Source of the DNA: a virus
Virus record (IMG/VR): IMGVR_UViG_3300042868_004675
Location: 1 to 42,545 of that record
Reading direction: 5' to 3' (one strand)
Length of the DNA stretch: 42,545 nucleotides
In this document: positions 6,944-15,334 of the stretch, piece by piece
Position numbering within the stretch: the stretch's first letter is position 1
Layout: each line of letters opens with the position of its first letter
The notes under the pieces: generated by a model
What the model saw: the letters and a program-made list of their open reading frames with translations, nothing else
Told to the model about the DNA's origin: nothing
The model's database searches: none
Position numbers and translations under genes: made by a program

Positions 6944-7803
6944 TGGCTGGCTTTCGGAATGTCACGGCCTATGTGCAGGCGTTTGATGACGGGAAGGTAA
7001 AACTCTCGACATGGCGCAAGTCGCCCAGCCAAGCCACAACGGCGGGCGTCTGGTTTGACCTGTCCATGTCTCCCGGCAACCCCGTTCCGAACTATTATGC
7101 CTCATCGCCCTATGTGTCGGCCACGTTGAACGGAAACGAAGGCATATTTCACGGCGGTGCCGTCACGCCGGGAACCAAGCGCATCAAGAACCTGATGGCC
7201 CTGACGGCAGTTTCAACGGCGCTGCCCATGAACATGATTCTGAGCGACTATCTGATGTACTACCCATTCCTTGACATGGGTACGAACGATGACCAGCCGA
7301 TGACCAATTCGGCCACGCTTCCGAGATATACCGATGGGGAAGGCGTTCAGGTCATTGCAGTGATGACCAACCCACAAGTTGCTGGCGGCGCTACGTTTAA
7401 TTTCGACTACACCAACCAGGATGGCACCTCGGGCCGCACCTCAAGAACGGTGACATGCAACACGGCGACTGCCATCGGTGGTCTGATTAACACGGCCTCG
7501 GCCACGGCTGGCGCATCCTCGCCTTTCATACCTCTGGCCGATGGTGACACGGGTGTGAGGTCAATCGAGACGTTCCGCATGGTTGCGGGTTCTGATGTGG
7601 GCCTCATTTGCCTTGTGCTTGTGAAGCCTCTGGCCCGCATCATGATCCGTGGCATCGACGCGCCGACTGAGGTGGATTTTCTCGTCAATGCCCCTTCGCT
7701 TCCCGAAGTAAAGGACGGCGCATATCTGAACTATCTGGCCTTGCCCAACGGGACACTGGCCGCAACCCCAATACACGGCACCGCCGAGTTCATCTGGAGC
7801 TAA
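6943..7803 (+). CDS. Structural protein, paralogue A of the downstream gene
   Basis: 286 residues, beta-rich, beginning MAGFRNVTAYVQ. It shares order and motifs with the next gene: a glycine/histidine-containing FHGG-type segment, KRI-N-A-S-like LMALTAVSTALPMNM, LPRYTDGEG, PFIPLADGDTG and a C-terminal DGAYLNYL block. The pair therefore arose by duplication. Position after the portal and before tail fibre-like genes suggests a virion component. No named family recognised. Confidence 0.7.
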   Translation: MAGFRNVTAYVQAFDDGKVKLSTWRKSPSQATTAGVWFDLSMSPGNPVPNYYASSPYVSATLNGNEGIFHGGAVTPGTKRIKNLMALTAVSTALPMNMILSDYLMYYPFLDMGTNDDQPMTNSATLPRYTDGEGVQVIAVMTNPQVAGGATFNFDYTNQDGTSGRTSRTVTCNTATAIGGLINTASATAGASSPFIPLADGDTGVRSIETFRMVAGSDVGLICLVLVKPLARIMIRGIDAPTEVDFLVNAPSLPEVKDGAYLNYLALPNGTLAATPIHGTAEFIWS

Positions 7804-7804
7804 T

Positions 7805-8974
7805 ATGGCCGGATTTTCCTCAATGGATGACCTCATCAACGAGGTCACGACAAACGGCAAGTTCTGGCGACAGGACTGGAACAAGAACATGCTGCCGACC
7901 ACGGCGGCGGTGGCGGGTGAGTGGTCTTTTCTTGCACGTGGCGGTGGCAATCCGGCTGCTGATGCCCTGTTCAACACAGGCACCAACCTGACCTTCCAGC
8001 CTGTCAGCGATACGACTGCAAACGCTGGCTCAATCCCGCACGGCGGCAACGTCTACCCGGACTATAAGCGCATTCTCAATGCCTCTGCCTTCTCGGCTGC
8101 GGCCACGACGATGCCTTCGGTGCTGATGCTGGTTGATCTGGTCGGCTTCATTCGCGTGACTTCGACCACCACGATTACCTCGCAGGCAGTCACGAACACG
8201 CTTGCGGCGTTCTCGACATTCACGGCGGATGCCTCGACTGACCTCTTGACTTCGACGGGTTCGCTTGGGTTTGCCAACCTGTTCCCCTACACCCGCGTTC
8301 AGGTATCGACCACGACCACGCTTCCAGGTGGCCTGTCTGCGGCGACAGATTACTATGTCATCCGCGCTACTGACACCACGATCAAGCTGGCGACCTCTTA
8401 CGCCAACGCGGTTGCTGGCACGGCCATCAACATCACTGACGCTGGCACGGGTACGCATACGCTGAACACGTTGCTGCCTCGGTATACATCGGGTGCGGGC
8501 CTGCAAGCCTTCATGTGGGCAAACAATGCAACCGCGCTTGGTGCTGCAACGCCCAACCTGTCGCTGGCGGCCTACACTGACGCGGCCCAGAACACGGGCA
8601 ACGTCACGCCGACCACGCTGCCCATCGGCAAGACGGCGGCGGCGAACGGTCTGGTGCTATATTCCGGTACGGGTGCGGGCAAGTACGGTCCGTTTATGCC
8701 TTTGGCTGCTGGTGACACTGGCATCGCCAAGGTGGACAACGTGCAAATCTCGGTGTCCTACGTCTCGGGCGAATTTTCGGTCGGCCTCTGCAAGCCGCTT
8801 CTCACCCTGCCCATGACCACGATTGGCGTGGCCGCAGAGCGTGATCTGGTCAACCAGTTGCCGTCCATGCCGCGCATCTATGACGGTGCCGCGCTCTACT
8901 GGATGATTTACCACGGCGCAAACACGCCGACCAACTCGGCATTCTACGGCCATCTTGACTTTGGCTGGGGCTGA
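7805..8974 (+). CDS. Structural protein, paralogue B with an inserted beta-sandwich domain
   Basis: 389 residues. N- and C-terminal parts match the upstream gene (FSAAATTMPSVLML; LPRYTSGAG; PFMPLAAGDTG; YDGAALYW). Between them, residues about 115-220 form an extra domain ending in AATDYYVIRATDTTIKL and TDAGTGTHTL. This is a module I recognise from many phage fibre and structural proteins, with the pattern of strands followed by a YYVI-type strand and a GTGTHTL closing strand. The insertion sits exactly where the paralogue has a loop before LPRY. Likely a virion surface protein; function not established. Confidence 0.7.
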   Translation: MAGFSSMDDLINEVTTNGKFWRQDWNKNMLPTTAAVAGEWSFLARGGGNPAADALFNTGTNLTFQPVSDTTANAGSIPHGGNVYPDYKRILNASAFSAAATTMPSVLMLVDLVGFIRVTSTTTITSQAVTNTLAAFSTFTADASTDLLTSTGSLGFANLFPYTRVQVSTTTTLPGGLSAATDYYVIRATDTTIKLATSYANAVAGTAINITDAGTGTHTLNTLLPRYTSGAGLQAFMWANNATALGAATPNLSLAAYTDAAQNTGNVTPTTLPIGKTAAANGLVLYSGTGAGKYGPFMPLAAGDTGIAKVDNVQISVSYVSGEFSVGLCKPLLTLPMTTIGVAAERDLVNQLPSMPRIYDGAALYWMIYHGANTPTNSAFYGHLDFGWG

Positions 8975-9765
8975 TGGCGCTCCTCGGTAATTACTCGGTT
9001 CTCTACAAGTCGCCGGGATACTGGCGCTCAGGTGGTGCCACGGGGCAGGGGCTTGACCGTTCCAATTTCAACAGGTCCGGTGCGGCTCGAAACCAGTTCA
9101 CGGTTGACGCGATAGACCCGAAGTCGGCCTTCCCGTCCGGTTACTCGCTTGGATGGGCGCTTGTCCCGGCACAAAAGGACGGCGGTCTGGCTGCTTCCAA
9201 TACGATTTACGGGGAAGCTACCTTTGTGGGTGGCGGTCAGCTTGGAAAGAACGCCGCTGCGGCCCTTGACGGTTCGGGCGACATTGTTAACGCGGCGCTT
9301 GCACTTGTTCTCAGTGCTGTTGCTGCCCTTTCCGGCTCTGGCGCTCTTACAGGTGCCATTGCTGGCCGTCTGGACGCTGCTGCGGCCCTTGCGGGTTCTG
9401 GTGACGTAACATCTGCCCTTGGCGCAATTGCCAGCCTTGTGGCCCCTCTTGCGGGCGCTGGCGAGGCTGCTGACACATCAAGCCTCAAGGCCAAGGGTTC
9501 ACTGGCTGCTGAGATTGTGGTTACGGGCGACTTGCTCACGACTGCCAACGTGGCTGCGGCTATCCTGGACGCCATCGACGCAATCGAAAGCGGTGTGACG
9601 CTTCGGCAGGCAACGCGGCTTATTCTGGCTGCAACGGCGGGCAAGGCCAGCATATCGGGCGACACGGTAACATATCGCAATGCGGTTGCGGATGACACGG
9701 ACCGCATTGTGGCGACCACGACAACTGACGGCGAACGGACGGCCATCACCTACGACACGGAGTAG
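8974..9765 (+). CDS. Structural protein with Gly-Ser-Gly repeats
   Basis: 263 residues. The N-terminal 85 residues form a distinct aromatic/glycine-rich domain. Residues about 85-195 consist of degenerate repeats of roughly 22 residues built on L-x-G-S-G-D/A followed by an Ala-rich helix (ALDGSGDIVNAAL, LAGSGDVTSAL). The C-terminal 65 residues (LRLILAATAGKASI then a D-R-I-V-A-T strand) resemble a small domain found at the end of many phage structural proteins. The next gene carries a single copy of the repeat. Probably a fibre or virion accessory protein. Confidence 0.65.
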   Translation: MALLGNYSVLYKSPGYWRSGGATGQGLDRSNFNRSGAARNQFTVDAIDPKSAFPSGYSLGWALVPAQKDGGLAASNTIYGEATFVGGGQLGKNAAAALDGSGDIVNAALALVLSAVAALSGSGALTGAIAGRLDAAAALAGSGDVTSALGAIASLVAPLAGAGEAADTSSLKAKGSLAAEIVVTGDLLTTANVAAAILDAIDAIESGVTLRQATRLILAATAGKASISGDTVTYRNAVADDTDRIVATTTTDGERTAITYDTE

Positions 9766-9768
9766 CCC

Positions 9769-10218
9769 GTGGCTGACCATTTCGCGGACCGTTTCTGGGC
9801 GGCACGGTTCTGGAACGGGCGCTATTACCAGAGCGGCGTTCAACTTTCCGGCACGATGCGGGCAAACCTGTCCGGTGCTGGTGACGTATCGGCGGCAATA
9901 ACGCAGCTACAGGCATCGACTGAAACACCGCAACGGTATGGCGGCGGTCACGCTCCGATCTGGCCTGGTGCTCTTGAGGCACTGTTCAAGAAGAAGAAAC
10001 CGAAGAAGGCTGAGATTGTCGAGGAAGTCGCGGAAGTGGTGGCAGATGCCATCCCGCAGGCTCCCGCTGACGAAAGCCGACAGATTGCACTGCGCTTGGC
10101 TGAACAGATGACGGTTCGGCAGTTGCGCGAGATACAAACGATAGACGCACTCATTACCCGTGTTGAGGCTGAAATTGCCGAGATGGATGATGAGGAAGTG
10201 CTGCTTCTTGCGGCATAG
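9769..10218 (+). CDS. Virion-associated protein with helical C-terminus
   Basis: 149 residues from a GTG start 3 nt after the preceding stop. The N-terminus (WAARFWNGRYYQSG) leads into LSGAGDVSAAI, one copy of the repeat seen in the upstream gene. A lysine patch (FKKKKPKKAEIV) follows, then an acidic coiled-coil-like C-terminus. The shared repeat suggests that the two products interact or derive from one ancestor. Function unknown. Confidence 0.6.
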   Translation: MADHFADRFWAARFWNGRYYQSGVQLSGTMRANLSGAGDVSAAITQLQASTETPQRYGGGHAPIWPGALEALFKKKKPKKAEIVEEVAEVVADAIPQAPADESRQIALRLAEQMTVRQLREIQTIDALITRVEAEIAEMDDEEVLLLAA

Positions 10219-10229
10219 TTGGAGGTAGG

Positions 10230-11981
10230 ATGGCGTTGTCACCCAGCGAACGGCGCAGGCGCATGCAGTTGAATATGCTGATGGCAATGTCGTATGCCGT
10301 TGCAGGCCGCAGCACGTTCACGCCCTTGTCCTTGTTCAGCGCAGGCGAGCAGGGCGCGTGGTACGACCCGAGCGACTTCTCCACGATGTTCCAAGACAGC
10401 GCAGGGACCACGCCTGTCACGGCGGTTGAGCAGCCTGTTGGCCTGATCCTCGACAAGAGCAAGGGGCTGGCGATTGGAAACAACACTGGCACAGGCCCGT
10501 GGATTAACACCTATGCCACAGCCTTTGACTCGTTCACCTCTTCCACGTTTGATGGCCTTACAGGAGGTACGACAGGGGTGAAGGCAGGAATTCGTACTGC
10601 TGTTCCTTGTACCCTCACAGTCGGTAAGACCTATCGTATATCGTATACCATTACAGCGACTGGTGTAGCCACAGTTGCCTCATTCTTCGCTGATTCGTTC
10701 TTGTCTGGTTTGCAGACGATTCAAATCTCTGCTCCTCTTGTTTCCGGCACAAGATACTCAAACATTGTCACACTGACTGCCGCTGGCGCTGTTAACTTCA
10801 TGTTGGTTTTCACGACAACGGGTGCATCAAGCACAACCGTTTCAGGGTTTACCGCGCAGGAAATAGCAGGCAACCACGCCTCTCAGGCCACCTCCACCTC
10901 CCGCCCCGTGCTGAGTGCTAGGGTGAACCTGCTGACGTATAGTGAGCAGTTCGATAATGCGGCGTGGACGAAAACGGGTCTGACTGCATCTGCAAGCCTT
11001 TTGACTGCTACAGCGGCAACAAGCGCAAAAAACGTCCAGCAATCTGGAACGATTGCAAACGTCGCAAATACGTTTTCAGTTAATGCAAAAGCGGGAACAC
11101 TGGGGTATCTTCAAATCGCTAATGGCGCTGGTGCAACGCTATATGCTAACTTTGATTTGCTCACTGGAAGTCTTGGAACAATCGGAGCCGGGGCGTCCTC
11201 TGCTACCATCTCGCCGCTTGGCGGTGGTTGGTATCGGTGCAGCGTAACGTGTACGCCATCGACAAACTCAAACTTCCGTATTTCTCTTATTTCAAGTTCA
11301 ACGGCAGCGTTTCTTGAAAGCTGGACCTCTGTTGGCACAGAAACACTCTCCGTCACAGCCGCAGACCTCCGCGTCACCAACGATGGCGTAGGCATCCCCG
11401 CCTACCAGCGCATTAACGCTGCAACCGACTACGACACCTCTGGCTTCCCGCTTTACCTCGCGTTTGACGGTGTGGATGACAGCCTGTCTACGGCGAGCGT
11501 GGACTTTAGTGCTACCAATAAGATGAGCGTTTTCGCGGGCGTTAGAAAATTGAGTGATACAGCGCAGGCCATCATTGCGGAGCTGTCAGATAACGCTGCG
11601 ACAAACAACGGCGTGTTCACTCTGCTTGGGCCGTCTTTCGGTGGAGGTACAAACTTCGGTTCGTACTCAAAGGGAACAACGCTTGCCGCCACGAGTAACG
11701 GTGGTGGAGCCAGCCCGGATACCGCTGTGTTAACGGCTATTGGAAACATTTCTGCGCCGTCAATAACAATGCGAGTTGACGCTGTTCAGACTGAAAATGT
11801 TACTACCACACAAGGCACGGGCAACTACGGCAACTATCCGCTTTACATTGGCCGCCGTGGTGGAGCCTCGCTTCCCTTCAATGGACGAATCTACTCGCTC
11901 ATCGTCCGTGGAGCCACAACCACCGCAGACCAGATCGCCCGCACGGAAGCGTGGGTAAACAACATCACGAAGGCATACTGA
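10230..11981 (+). CDS. Tail fibre / receptor-binding protein with carbohydrate-binding-like domains
   Basis: 583 residues. After a basic leader comes the EQGAWYDPSD...MFQDSAGTTPVT module seen at the start of many podophage tail proteins. Two beta-sandwich domains resembling carbohydrate-binding modules follow (about 95-215 and 230-380, the second opening NLLTYSEQFDNAAWTK). A LamG/concanavalin-like domain (LAFDGVDDSL; FNGRIYSLIVRG) closes the protein. This order is typical of proteins that bind surface glycans. The DNA for the middle domains looks less GC-rich than the flanks, suggesting domain exchange. Strong ribosome site GGAGG before the ATG. Confidence 0.75.
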   Translation: MALSPSERRRRMQLNMLMAMSYAVAGRSTFTPLSLFSAGEQGAWYDPSDFSTMFQDSAGTTPVTAVEQPVGLILDKSKGLAIGNNTGTGPWINTYATAFDSFTSSTFDGLTGGTTGVKAGIRTAVPCTLTVGKTYRISYTITATGVATVASFFADSFLSGLQTIQISAPLVSGTRYSNIVTLTAAGAVNFMLVFTTTGASSTTVSGFTAQEIAGNHASQATSTSRPVLSARVNLLTYSEQFDNAAWTKTGLTASASLLTATAATSAKNVQQSGTIANVANTFSVNAKAGTLGYLQIANGAGATLYANFDLLTGSLGTIGAGASSATISPLGGGWYRCSVTCTPSTNSNFRISLISSSTAAFLESWTSVGTETLSVTAADLRVTNDGVGIPAYQRINAATDYDTSGFPLYLAFDGVDDSLSTASVDFSATNKMSVFAGVRKLSDTAQAIIAELSDNAATNNGVFTLLGPSFGGGTNFGSYSKGTTLAATSNGGGASPDTAVLTAIGNISAPSITMRVDAVQTENVTTTQGTGNYGNYPLYIGRRGGASLPFNGRIYSLIVRGATTTADQIARTEAWVNNITKAY

Positions 11982-11982
11982 C

Positions 11983-12393
11983 ATGGCTGACACCTTTCGC
12001 ACGGCCATAATCCCATCCGCCAACGTGACGTTCGCCCGCAACCTCGTTGCTGCCCTGTCCCCCGGTGGTGCTGGCATGTTCACGACCCCGCTCAATGCAA
12101 CGGGCGTAGGCACGGCCACGCATTACATCTCCAGCGGCTACATCGCAGAAGAGGTCGCCGCTCTCATGCCATTGCAGACATGGGAACTGGACGAACAGGG
12201 TGACTGGACGATGACGGATAGCACCCCCGGCGATGCGGCCACGGTTCGCGCTGCTGCCATTGCACAAGGGTTCAACTGCACCCTTGCAGAGGTCCAGGCA
12301 CTGTTCACTGCCGCTGATGGTACGGCGCAGGAACCTTTTACCGCTATGGGCCGACTTGGCCTGACGATTATCAACCCCCCAACAGGAGTGTAA
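11983..12393 (+). CDS. Small structural-cluster protein, unknown function
   Basis: 136 residues, starting with MADTFRTAIIPSA; a compact mix of strands and helices. The C-terminal 60 residues read like a small helical domain (AIAQGFNCTLAEVQALFTAADG) ending in a hydrophobic strand. It lies between the tail fibre-like gene and the scaffold and is probably co-translated with both. No recognised family. Confidence 0.6.
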   Translation: MADTFRTAIIPSANVTFARNLVAALSPGGAGMFTTPLNATGVGTATHYISSGYIAEEVAALMPLQTWELDEQGDWTMTDSTPGDAATVRAAAIAQGFNCTLAEVQALFTAADGTAQEPFTAMGRLGLTIINPPTGV

Positions 12394-12394
12394 C

Positions 12395-13330
12395 TTGTCC
12401 GAACTGCTGAACAGCCTGAACGTGCCTTCGGAAGCCCCCGCGAAGTCATGGGCGGCAGAGGTTTCGGAGGTTGCCCCTTCAGAACCCGCAGAGAGGCCCG
12501 TAGAGGCGGCTTCCACAGAACCCGCCCCCATAGAGCCGGAAACTCAGGAACCCGCTGTAGAGGCCCCTGAGACTCAGGAAACGGCAACGGAAGAGGTTGA
12601 CCGCCGCGTTCCCCTCAAGGCGCTTCAGGAAGAACGCCAGAAGCGGGCCGAACTTGAGCGCAAGGCACAGGAATACGAGCAGCGGTTGTACGAAATGCAG
12701 CAGTGGGCCGAACAGGTCCAGCAGCAGATGGGCCAGCCCCAGCCGGAACCCGTTGTGGAACCAGACCCGGAGACGGACCCCATTGGCGCACTGAAGGCCG
12801 CCCGTGACCAGTTGCGGCAGATGCAGGAAGCCACGCAGCAGCAGCAATACGTCGAGCGCCTCAATCAGGTTGCCTATCAGGCGGCGGTAGAGGCCCAGCA
12901 GCGTGTTCCCGACTATCAGGACGCCTACAAATACGCCATCAACTCCCGCGCCCAGGAACTTCTGGCGCTTGGAACACCGCAGCAGGCCATTTCGCAAATC
13001 CTCCAGCAGGAGGAACTGCGCCTGATTGATACCGCAGTGCGCAATGGACGCAATCCGGCAGAGGCTATCTATTCATTCGCCAAGGCGCGTGGCTTTCAGG
13101 GCAAGACGGTTGCACCCGCACCCGCACCCGCTCCCGCTGCTGCGCCTGATCCGGTCCTCGCACAGGCCAAGGCAGAGGTTGCCGCATCCGCTTCGGCTGG
13201 CGGCGCACCTCCCTCAAGGGGGCAAATGAGCATTTCGGACATTGCGCAGTTGAATGGCGCGGCGTTCGATAGTGCATGGAAGAAACTTGAGGCCCAAGCA
13301 GGGCGCAAGTCTTCCGTGTTCCGTGACTAA
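12395..13330 (+). CDS. Putative capsid scaffolding protein
   Basis: 311 residues, TTG start preceded by AGGAGTG. It is acidic and Pro/Glu/Ala-rich at the N-terminus, then has a long Gln/Glu coiled coil (about 70-160) and a further helical stretch. An Ala-Pro hinge (APAPAPAPAAAP) follows, and it ends with a short helix-turn-helix-like tail (SISDIAQLNGAAFDSAWKKLE). This architecture, plus the position immediately before the major capsid gene, is that of a phage scaffolding protein, which shapes the prohead and leaves before packaging. Sequence family not otherwise identified. Confidence 0.75.
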   Translation: MSELLNSLNVPSEAPAKSWAAEVSEVAPSEPAERPVEAASTEPAPIEPETQEPAVEAPETQETATEEVDRRVPLKALQEERQKRAELERKAQEYEQRLYEMQQWAEQVQQQMGQPQPEPVVEPDPETDPIGALKAARDQLRQMQEATQQQQYVERLNQVAYQAAVEAQQRVPDYQDAYKYAINSRAQELLALGTPQQAISQILQQEELRLIDTAVRNGRNPAEAIYSFAKARGFQGKTVAPAPAPAPAAAPDPVLAQAKAEVAASASAGGAPPSRGQMSISDIAQLNGAAFDSAWKKLEAQAGRKSSVFRD

Positions 13331-13345
13331 CTAACCGTGCTTCCC

Positions 13346-13450
13346 GGTGCCGCCGACCTCTAACGGGCGCTCTCTTCGCTGATCCGGCGTCAAGGATAAG
13401 GTGCCGCCAACCTGAATGGGCGCTTCTCGCCGTCCGGCGTAACAGGACAA
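13346..13450 (+). repeat. Tandem imperfect direct repeat in the capsid gene leader
   Basis: Two head-to-tail copies, 13346-13399 (54 nt) and 13400-13450 (51 nt). Both begin GGTGCCGCC, keep ACCT, GGGCGCT and CCGGCGT at the same spacing, and end GGA-AA. Each copy can fold a small hairpin (for example GGCG-CTTCT-CGCC in the second). They fill the 153-nt gap between the scaffold stop and the capsid start. Possible roles are a protein binding site, mRNA processing or a translational control element; none is shown. Confidence 0.7.
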
Positions 13451-13483
13451 AATCTTCATCAACACTGTTTAAAGGCTAAACAA

Positions 13484-15318
13484 ATGGCTACTACCGACTT
13501 TCCGGTTAGTGTAAACTTAGCCGCATGGTTGATTTGGTAGAGACTGTCATTTGCCGAGACTGTGGCGAAGAGAAGCCAAGGTGGAAACCCCAGCAAAATC
13601 TTTGTCACGACTGTTATAAAATCTATCTGAGGAACTACGCTTCCGCGAACCGTGATAAATTGAACGCTGACAAGCGGAGTGATTATCATCGGAAAGTCAA
13701 GGAAGACCCCGTTTGGAAAGAGTCTGAACGGCTTCGCCAGTTAGAATTTTATCACAGACTAAGGCGAGAAGTCTTTGAAGCATATGGTGGCATGAAGTGT
13801 GCGTGCTGCGGAGAAACGGAAGAAACCTTCCTAACATTAGACCACATCAATAACGACGGTGCGGAACATAGGCGTTCTTTGTCTAAGACAGGGCGCAAGG
13901 TTACGTCTGGCGTGTGGCACTGGATCAAGCGGAACAATTTTCCGCCGGGGTTCCAAGTTCTCTGCATGAACTGCAACTTTAGCAAATTCCGTAATAACGG
14001 TGTTTGCGCCCATAAGCTTAGTCAACCTTGAAAACTGCGTGAATTCGGGGGAAGTCCAGACCGGACAATCCCGAGCCAAGCCCCGTAAGGGGAAGGTGTA
14101 ACGACTAGGGGGAAGCCCCGTAGAGCCAAGTGGCTCGAAGCGCGCAGGCCCGGACCAACGGGTATGATATAGTCTGGTCTGCATAGGAATATGCAGCGGC
14201 TCGCACCAAACAAACGAATTTGCGAGCGGCGTCAGAATAACGAAATGGCGTGAACATAACGTGGCAGTCCGCATGCCGTTAAGCTGTGGTCTAAGAAGAT
14301 CGCGCGTGAAGCATTAAAAGAGACCATGGCCTCGAAATTTATGGGGACCAGCTCTAATAATCTCATTCAGGTTTTCGATGACACAGCCAAAGGCTCGGGC
14401 GACCGAATCCGTGTTCCACTCCGCATGCAGCTCTCGGGCCGTGGCGTGGGCGAAACCGAAGCACTCGAAGGCAACGAAGAGTCGCTTTCGATCTACTACG
14501 ATGATCTGCTCATCAATGAAGTCACCCATGCCGTTCGCATGAAAGTGACCATTGACGCCCAGCGCGTGCCGTTCTCGGTGCGTGAAGAGGCCCGTCTTGG
14601 TATCCAGGATTGGTACTCGGAGCGTTTTGACCAGTCCATCGCCAACCAGCTTGCGGGCAACACCGCGCAGTCTGACTCCCTGTACACGGGCAACAACACG
14701 GCGCTTGCGCCGTCTTCCGGTACTGGTGCTGACCGCCGTTGGATGATCCGTCAGCAGGACGATGAAACCGACCACACCACGGAAGCCTCGCTTTCGTCTT
14801 CGGACACCTTCAGCCTCAAGCTGCTGGACCGCGCCGTTGCGATTGCCAAGACTTCCTCGCCGCTGATCCGCCCCGTCAAGGTGGGTTCGCAGTCGTACTA
14901 CGTGGCCTTCCTCCACCCTTATCAGGTGAAGGATTTGCGCACGAACACCAACACGGGCGACTGGCTCGACATCCAGAAGGCAGCCCTCGGCGGCGGTGAC
15001 ATTCAGGACAACCCGATCTTCACGGGCGCTCTTGGTGTCTACAACGGCGTGGTGCTTCACGAATGGACCCGTCTCCCAACCGCTGCAACTGGTACCAATG
15101 CCGCGAATTGCCGCCGTGCCGTCTTCTGCGGTGCGCAGGCAATCTCGATGGCTTGGGGTCAGGGAACCTCCGAAACGCCTAAGTATGTCGAAGACCTCTT
15201 CGACTACGACCGCCAGTTCGGTGTGTCCGTGCAGTCCATCTTTGGTGCAAAGAAGCTTCAGTTCAACTCGAAGGACTTCGGCACCATTGTAATGTCAACC
15301 TGGGCTGCGGCTCCGTAA
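13484..15318 (+). CDS. Major capsid protein, N4-gp56 family, interrupted by a group I intron
   Basis: Spliced coding sequence is exon 1, 13484-13506, joined to exon 2, 14262-15318, giving 359 residues. The join restores MATTDFPVGSPHAVKLWSKK, an N-terminus that matches the N4-gp56 capsid family, and continues in frame into KFMGTSSNNLIQV, RVPFSVREEARLG and NQLAGNTAQSD, the conserved blocks. Without splicing, translation stops at 13540; starting only at the ATG at 14326 would lose 29 conserved residues. AAAGG lies 8 nt before the ATG. The protein forms the icosahedral head shell. The scaffold lies upstream and a decoration-like protein downstream. Confidence 0.9.
13507..14261 (+). mobile_element. 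Group I (subgroup IA-like) self-splicing intron in the capsid gene
   Basis: The 755-nt intron follows an exon ending in U and ends in G. P1: 13503-13509 with 13517-13523, including the U-G wobble 13506/13520 at the splice site. P3: 14035-14040 with 14142-14147. P4: 14045-14049 with 14070-14074. P5: 14054-14057 with 14063-14066. P6: 14075-14077 with 14095-14097, plus P6a 14081-14084/14089-14092. P7: 14103-14107 with 14170-14174. P7.1 and P7.2: 14108-14111/14116-14119 and 14123-14127/14132-14136. P8: 14149-14152 with 14159-14162. P9: 14179-14185 with 14190-14196. P9.1: 14199-14205 with 14221-14227. The Q-like AATCCCGAGCCAAG and S-like GATATAGTC strings are classic. The P7.1/P7.2 pair points to subgroup IA, as in phage introns such as td. 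Confidence 0.93.
13525..14031 (+). CDS. Intron-encoded HNH homing endonuclease
   Basis: 168 residues inside the intron between P1 and P3. It has an N-terminal zinc-ribbon-like pair (C10-x2-C13, C27-x2-C30) and then an HNH module: C92-x2-C95, LTLDHIN with Asp106-His107, and C147-x2-C150. Such enzymes cut intron-free alleles so that repair copies the intron in. The ATG is two bases after the internal guide (13520-13523) and lacks a good ribosome site. The unspliced capsid reading frame stops at 13540, just past this start, so re-initiation coupling is possible. Codon use looks more AT-rich than in neighbouring genes. Confidence 0.88.
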   Translation: MVDLVETVICRDCGEEKPRWKPQQNLCHDCYKIYLRNYASANRDKLNADKRSDYHRKVKEDPVWKESERLRQLEFYHRLRREVFEAYGGMKCACCGETEETFLTLDHINNDGAEHRRSLSKTGRKVTSGVWHWIKRNNFPPGFQVLCMNCNFSKFRNNGVCAHKLSQP

Positions 15319-15334
15319 TAGAAAGGGTATCACA

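Noticed and set aside
14314-15060. A 248-aa minus-strand frame opposite the capsid gene
   Set aside because: Shadow of the well-supported capsid exon.
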